A stretch of DNA of 64,000 nt from Apostichopus japonicus (taxonomy: Eukaryota; Echinodermata; Holothuroidea; Aspidochirotida; Stichopodidae). The first letter of the stretch is position 1. Every line of letters starts with the position of its first letter. The stretch spans positions 9,919,501 through 9,983,500 of the forward strand of contig NC_092566.1 of the NCBI RefSeq assembly GCF_037975245.1, read 5' to 3'. Positions 60,238 through 64,000 of the stretch are shown here, piece after piece. The notes beneath the pieces were generated by a model that made no database searches, was not told the origin of the DNA, and saw only the letters and a program-made list of their open reading frames with translations. The position numbers and the translations under genes are program-made.

Positions 60238-63200
60238 TACATATATATATTTATACACACTCTCAACCAGATCTTTCATTGTTTCTTTCAATCACCTTTT
60301 GTCGTATTTATCCTTCCTTTTGATCTCTTCGTAAACCAGTACACTTTAGGTCACAGGAATTGTTTTGTGTCTCAATTAGTTGATGATGTGATGTTGTTAT
60401 GTTCTATGACTGTTTAGAATAGAGATTACAGCTTTATTAGGGTACTATTAAATATTTTTATATTATAGGGTAGCTAATAGCAGAGTCAAGCCATGCCTCA
60501 AATAATTACGACAAACACTATCGAATGACTGGTTGATACTGCAAGGTTTTATGGAAACCTGGAATTGATCAAGCAGTTAATTTAACATCCATAATTTGAA
60601 GTTTCAGACTTTCTTTCTTTTTTTTTCCTGTGAGAATTTTTTGCAAAACTTTTTCTGGTAAAGATGTATGTTGGGGGGAGGGGGGATGCATTGGTTGTGG
60701 GATGCAGTATTCTGTTAACTAAATGCTGGTTATCTTTATGTGTGTATACAGACCTGTTCATATTGTAGAGTTGCACAGTAATTTATAAAGCAGTTTACTC
60801 AACTAATTACCTATATATATATAGCAAATTCTTCAAGTGTTGCATAACTTTACAAAATATTATCATTAGAGGTTACACCGAATTGTTTGTGAATTTTTTT
60901 AATTTTTTTTTATCCATGTCAAATTATTTCATAAGCTAGCACAATTGGTCGGGTATATGGGTAACGTGGAAATACTGTTAACTCCTTCCAACCAAAGATC
61001 TCTATATTGGTCTTGTTTTGCAAGGCTATCACATTAAAAAAAAATTCTTTAAAATTGACCTGCATATTATAAAATTGCTTTGTTGGAAAATACATTTTCT
61101 CTCCAAGCAAAGAAGTGAGCACATTTGGATAGATGATTATGGGAGCGTGATATTTTTTACTGCTGTATCTTACAGTTTTATAACTTACATTTAATAATTT
61201 TGCAATAATTCAAAGGGTTCATTTTTTTTTAAAGCAATCTCAGCGATAACGACCCTTTCCACAACTGATTTATCTGTTTTGCATATAAGATTTGGGATGA
61301 CTATTATAGTCATCAATGTTAAGAGTAATTACTTGCTAAGTGTACCTCAGTAGACAAGTAGAAGTACTATACAGGGTTTCTACAGAATCACTTTAGCAGG
61401 GGAAGTGGGGGAGGGGGGATGGGAATTCAAATTTGATGAAATACTCTGCAACTCAGGTTATGTTAAGTAATGAAACTGAGCCAGTTTAATGCTCAGATAC
61501 ATTTGTATCCTTAAAGTCTTTAAGCTCCTGGAAACCATTAAACATTCTAACATTCAGATATAAAGCTGTTCATAAGATGACACTAAAGGGATAAAGTAAT
61601 GTATCGCCTCGCAAAATACCCTTTGGAAGTCGACACTAAATGATTAACTTGGAAACTTCCTTGGTCTTTTGGCTAAAAATAATGTGACCGTTTGTGCACA
61701 GAACACAGTAAATCGCTTTACCAACCTTTAACATGAAGATGTGTGGTATTCCCCTCCCTAAGGACTGGTGACACTCATCTGACGTAACATGGTCGTAATC
61801 ATACGGTTATAGTCTTAAAATATAAGTGACTGGGGTTGAGAGTCTATTAAGTTGTATGGTTTTCCTGCCCAGGCTGTATCGTGAGTGACTCTCTTTAAAA
61901 GTACTTGAAAGTGGTATGTCTGCTTTTCATATGGATACACCACACACACACAAACCAAAATAACCAGACATTGCCAGCGAATCATTTATCCAGTATGGCA
62001 TCGCAAAATGCCAAACTAGTCAAGTTACTCACGATGCCAGTTCAAAGATGTATAGCTGTTTTGTACACGGTAAACCATAGTACTCTATACTGTAAGAGAG
62101 CCTCCAAAATGCTACACAATATATGTACATTGCTGTTACAATGACGATCGAAACAAAATCGTATTTCTGTTGCAACCTTCAAAAGGATGAAACTGCCTAC
62201 AGTTTGCCATAAAAATATAAAAAAAGGCTTTGTATTTTATTGATCTGTTTCTTGCATAGGTTTTATGCTGTCAAATGCGTTGTACTTTTAATGCAGAGTT
62301 CTAGGTGTAAAATTATAAACTCTATCGTGGTAGACATAAAGTGAGTTTATTAGATGGATGGAAACTGCAGCTGCTTTCAAATTTAACACAGCTAGTATGA
62401 ACCCATATCAAAAGCAAGATAAGGCCAATTATGTGAGACTGCGTAGCACAACTGATTATATCCTCTGCAGCCTGACTACAGTGCGGCTGCAGCCCCCTCA
62501 GCATCTGACTTTTGACACAGGGTGGAGCCCAGTGTACTGTGTGCTCATTATTGTAGTTAATTACATACAAAATATTCTCTCTTAACTTTTTTGGCAACAT
62601 TATTATTGTATTCTTTTTCATAGGCTTGCCAAATTTATGCTGGAAATAAGTTTGTTAGATTGAGAGATATAAAAAAAAAAAAAAAATTAAAATAATAATT
62701 GGATGTTAAGGTTGTTTTGGTTAGTGGATTAACCTGGAAGCGTACTCGATGGCCGTTATTAATTCCTTCGGGAAATTATGCAAATGAGCCGTTATCAACT
62801 TGGTTGTAAGTTTTAGTCAAATGTTCCTCAACTTCAATATATGAAATGAACTGATTTATTCTGTCGAACCTCATTGGGAGAAGACATATAAAGATAGAAT
62901 CAAATATAAATAACAACATTTCAAAACAGCAGAGGTGCAACAGATGATGTATCGAATGAATCAAGGTTTAATAGTATTTGAAACAGTCAAGAAATGTACC
63001 TGTGTTACATTTCCATTTTGTGATTTTCCTGTTATTTTGTTGATGCTTTTGATAAGGGTCACTAGTATAATAAAAAGAAAACCGTTAGAAACAATGAACA
63101 TGGCACACTGGCAGTGTACACTATGTAAGACTAAATTTAGCATGCTGAGGTTAAACAGATGTTATGATATAAAAACAAAACTTATTAAAAATGATTTTAT

Positions 63201-64000
63201 TTCTGAGAAATAAGTATAAAAAGTTGATGAATAGTAGATAAAACAGTATTGTATACTGTTAAGAGTGACCATGTTGAAGTTATGAAACTTTTTATGTAGA
63301 GTAAAAATTGTGTTAAGTGTTTATGTACATGTAAAGGCAGAACATAAGACACTTGCCAGAGGAGGTGGATGTTGAAATAGTCCATTTGGGAGTGAAATTA
63401 GATTGGTTGTTTATGACAAGTAATTTGTCTCTTGACAACTAAGAAACATTTTGTATTTAAGTCTAATCTAAAGTCTAATTAAAACTCTAATTAAGAAGTT
63501 ATTTGAAAAAGTGTAGCATATTTTAAGCATTTTGGTTTCAAAGTGAAAAGGAATTTCTTCAATCCAAAATGGAAAATAGATCAGTTTGTTTCAAGTTCTA
63601 TGAAGCAGCTTAAATTCAAAATGGTGTCTTTTAAAGCTGTATTGGCCCCAAATATGCTACATATTCAAATATGATCACCTTTGGTCAAAATTCTTAAACT
63701 GTTTTCATTCCAACCTTCAAGGAAATTTTCCTCACTGGGACATTCAGTCATCTTGTGTGTTCCTTAAAAATGTCTGAGAACAATTTGGAGAGTAAAGACC
63801 TCCAGGAAAGTACTTTTTGACAACTTCTAGCAATTATAGCATGCCATAATTTGGGGCCTTTACTGACTAACTTTAAGTTATAGGTTGGGATGTCAGCTGG
63901 TCTGTATATCTTTGTTGCTATGTCTATAATATCAATCAATAGATAATGTGTGCTTTCAAAAAACTTGTCAACTTTTAGTATTGACCTACTTTACAAACCA

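Larger units (their letters stand above)
59492..64000. other. 3' UTR and downstream DNA, no further gene seen
   Basis: No exon supported on either strand. Contains a (TA)n run near 60035-60052, the hairpin at 60114-60237, a G-rich patch near 60675, an A-run near 62672 and an AATAAA near 63068. Part is probably the 3' UTR of the lipid-synthesis gene. Confidence 0.5.

Overview
This is eukaryotic (animal) genomic DNA. A gene split into 13 exons by GT-AG introns, tRNA-derived SINE and LINE copies, abundant hAT-type DNA transposons, microsatellites and low coding density all point to a metazoan. The single confidently coding gene is an animal CDP-diacylglycerol synthase. The many GGCCTA-rich stretches and a Death-domain gene suggest a marine invertebrate deuterostome such as an echinoderm, but that is inference and species cannot be read from the window.

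Layout. 1-8.7 kb is a nest of mobile DNA. An interspersed repeat (1-2320; inverted copy at 21738-22620) carries two hAT insertions with target-site duplications (98-1058, 1720-2189). A 3.5-kb hAT element (3118-6583) sits in the (TAG)n tail of a decayed minus-strand LINE (6700-8440); inside it lie a SINE, a broken transposase dimerisation domain and two smaller hAT elements. 8.74-14.27 kb and 22.67-27.36 kb are two copies, in the same orientation, of a ~5-kb duplicated segment. Each carries a small Death-domain gene; the right copy looks intact, the left has a shifted splice donor. Between them lie a second hAT copy (to 20028) interrupted by a 5'-truncated LINE with a long open reverse-transcriptase frame (15984-18143), and a frameshifted Gypsy-type protease fragment.

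27.4-38.6 kb is intergenic and structurally odd: a 631-bp foldback element with 105-bp internal repeats (28678-29308), a 4.45-kb hAT-like element with 8-bp duplications (31518-35972), two tiny 26-29-bp hairpins each flanked by direct repeats (36018-36103), and a 2.45-kb foldback element (36116-38564) whose ~640-bp arms are built from permuted short palindromic words. A hAT element is nested cleanly in the last of these.

39.4-59.5 kb is the CDP-diacylglycerol synthase gene (457 codons, plus strand). It is complete, every exon is in phase, and it carries the family signature. Its introns hold minisatellites, including a 17-unit 45-bp array in intron 11. The last 4.5 kb shows no further gene, only a ~50-bp-arm hairpin and simple repeats, and probably includes the 3' UTR. 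The lipid-synthesis gene and the transposon-rich left half have no evident functional link.
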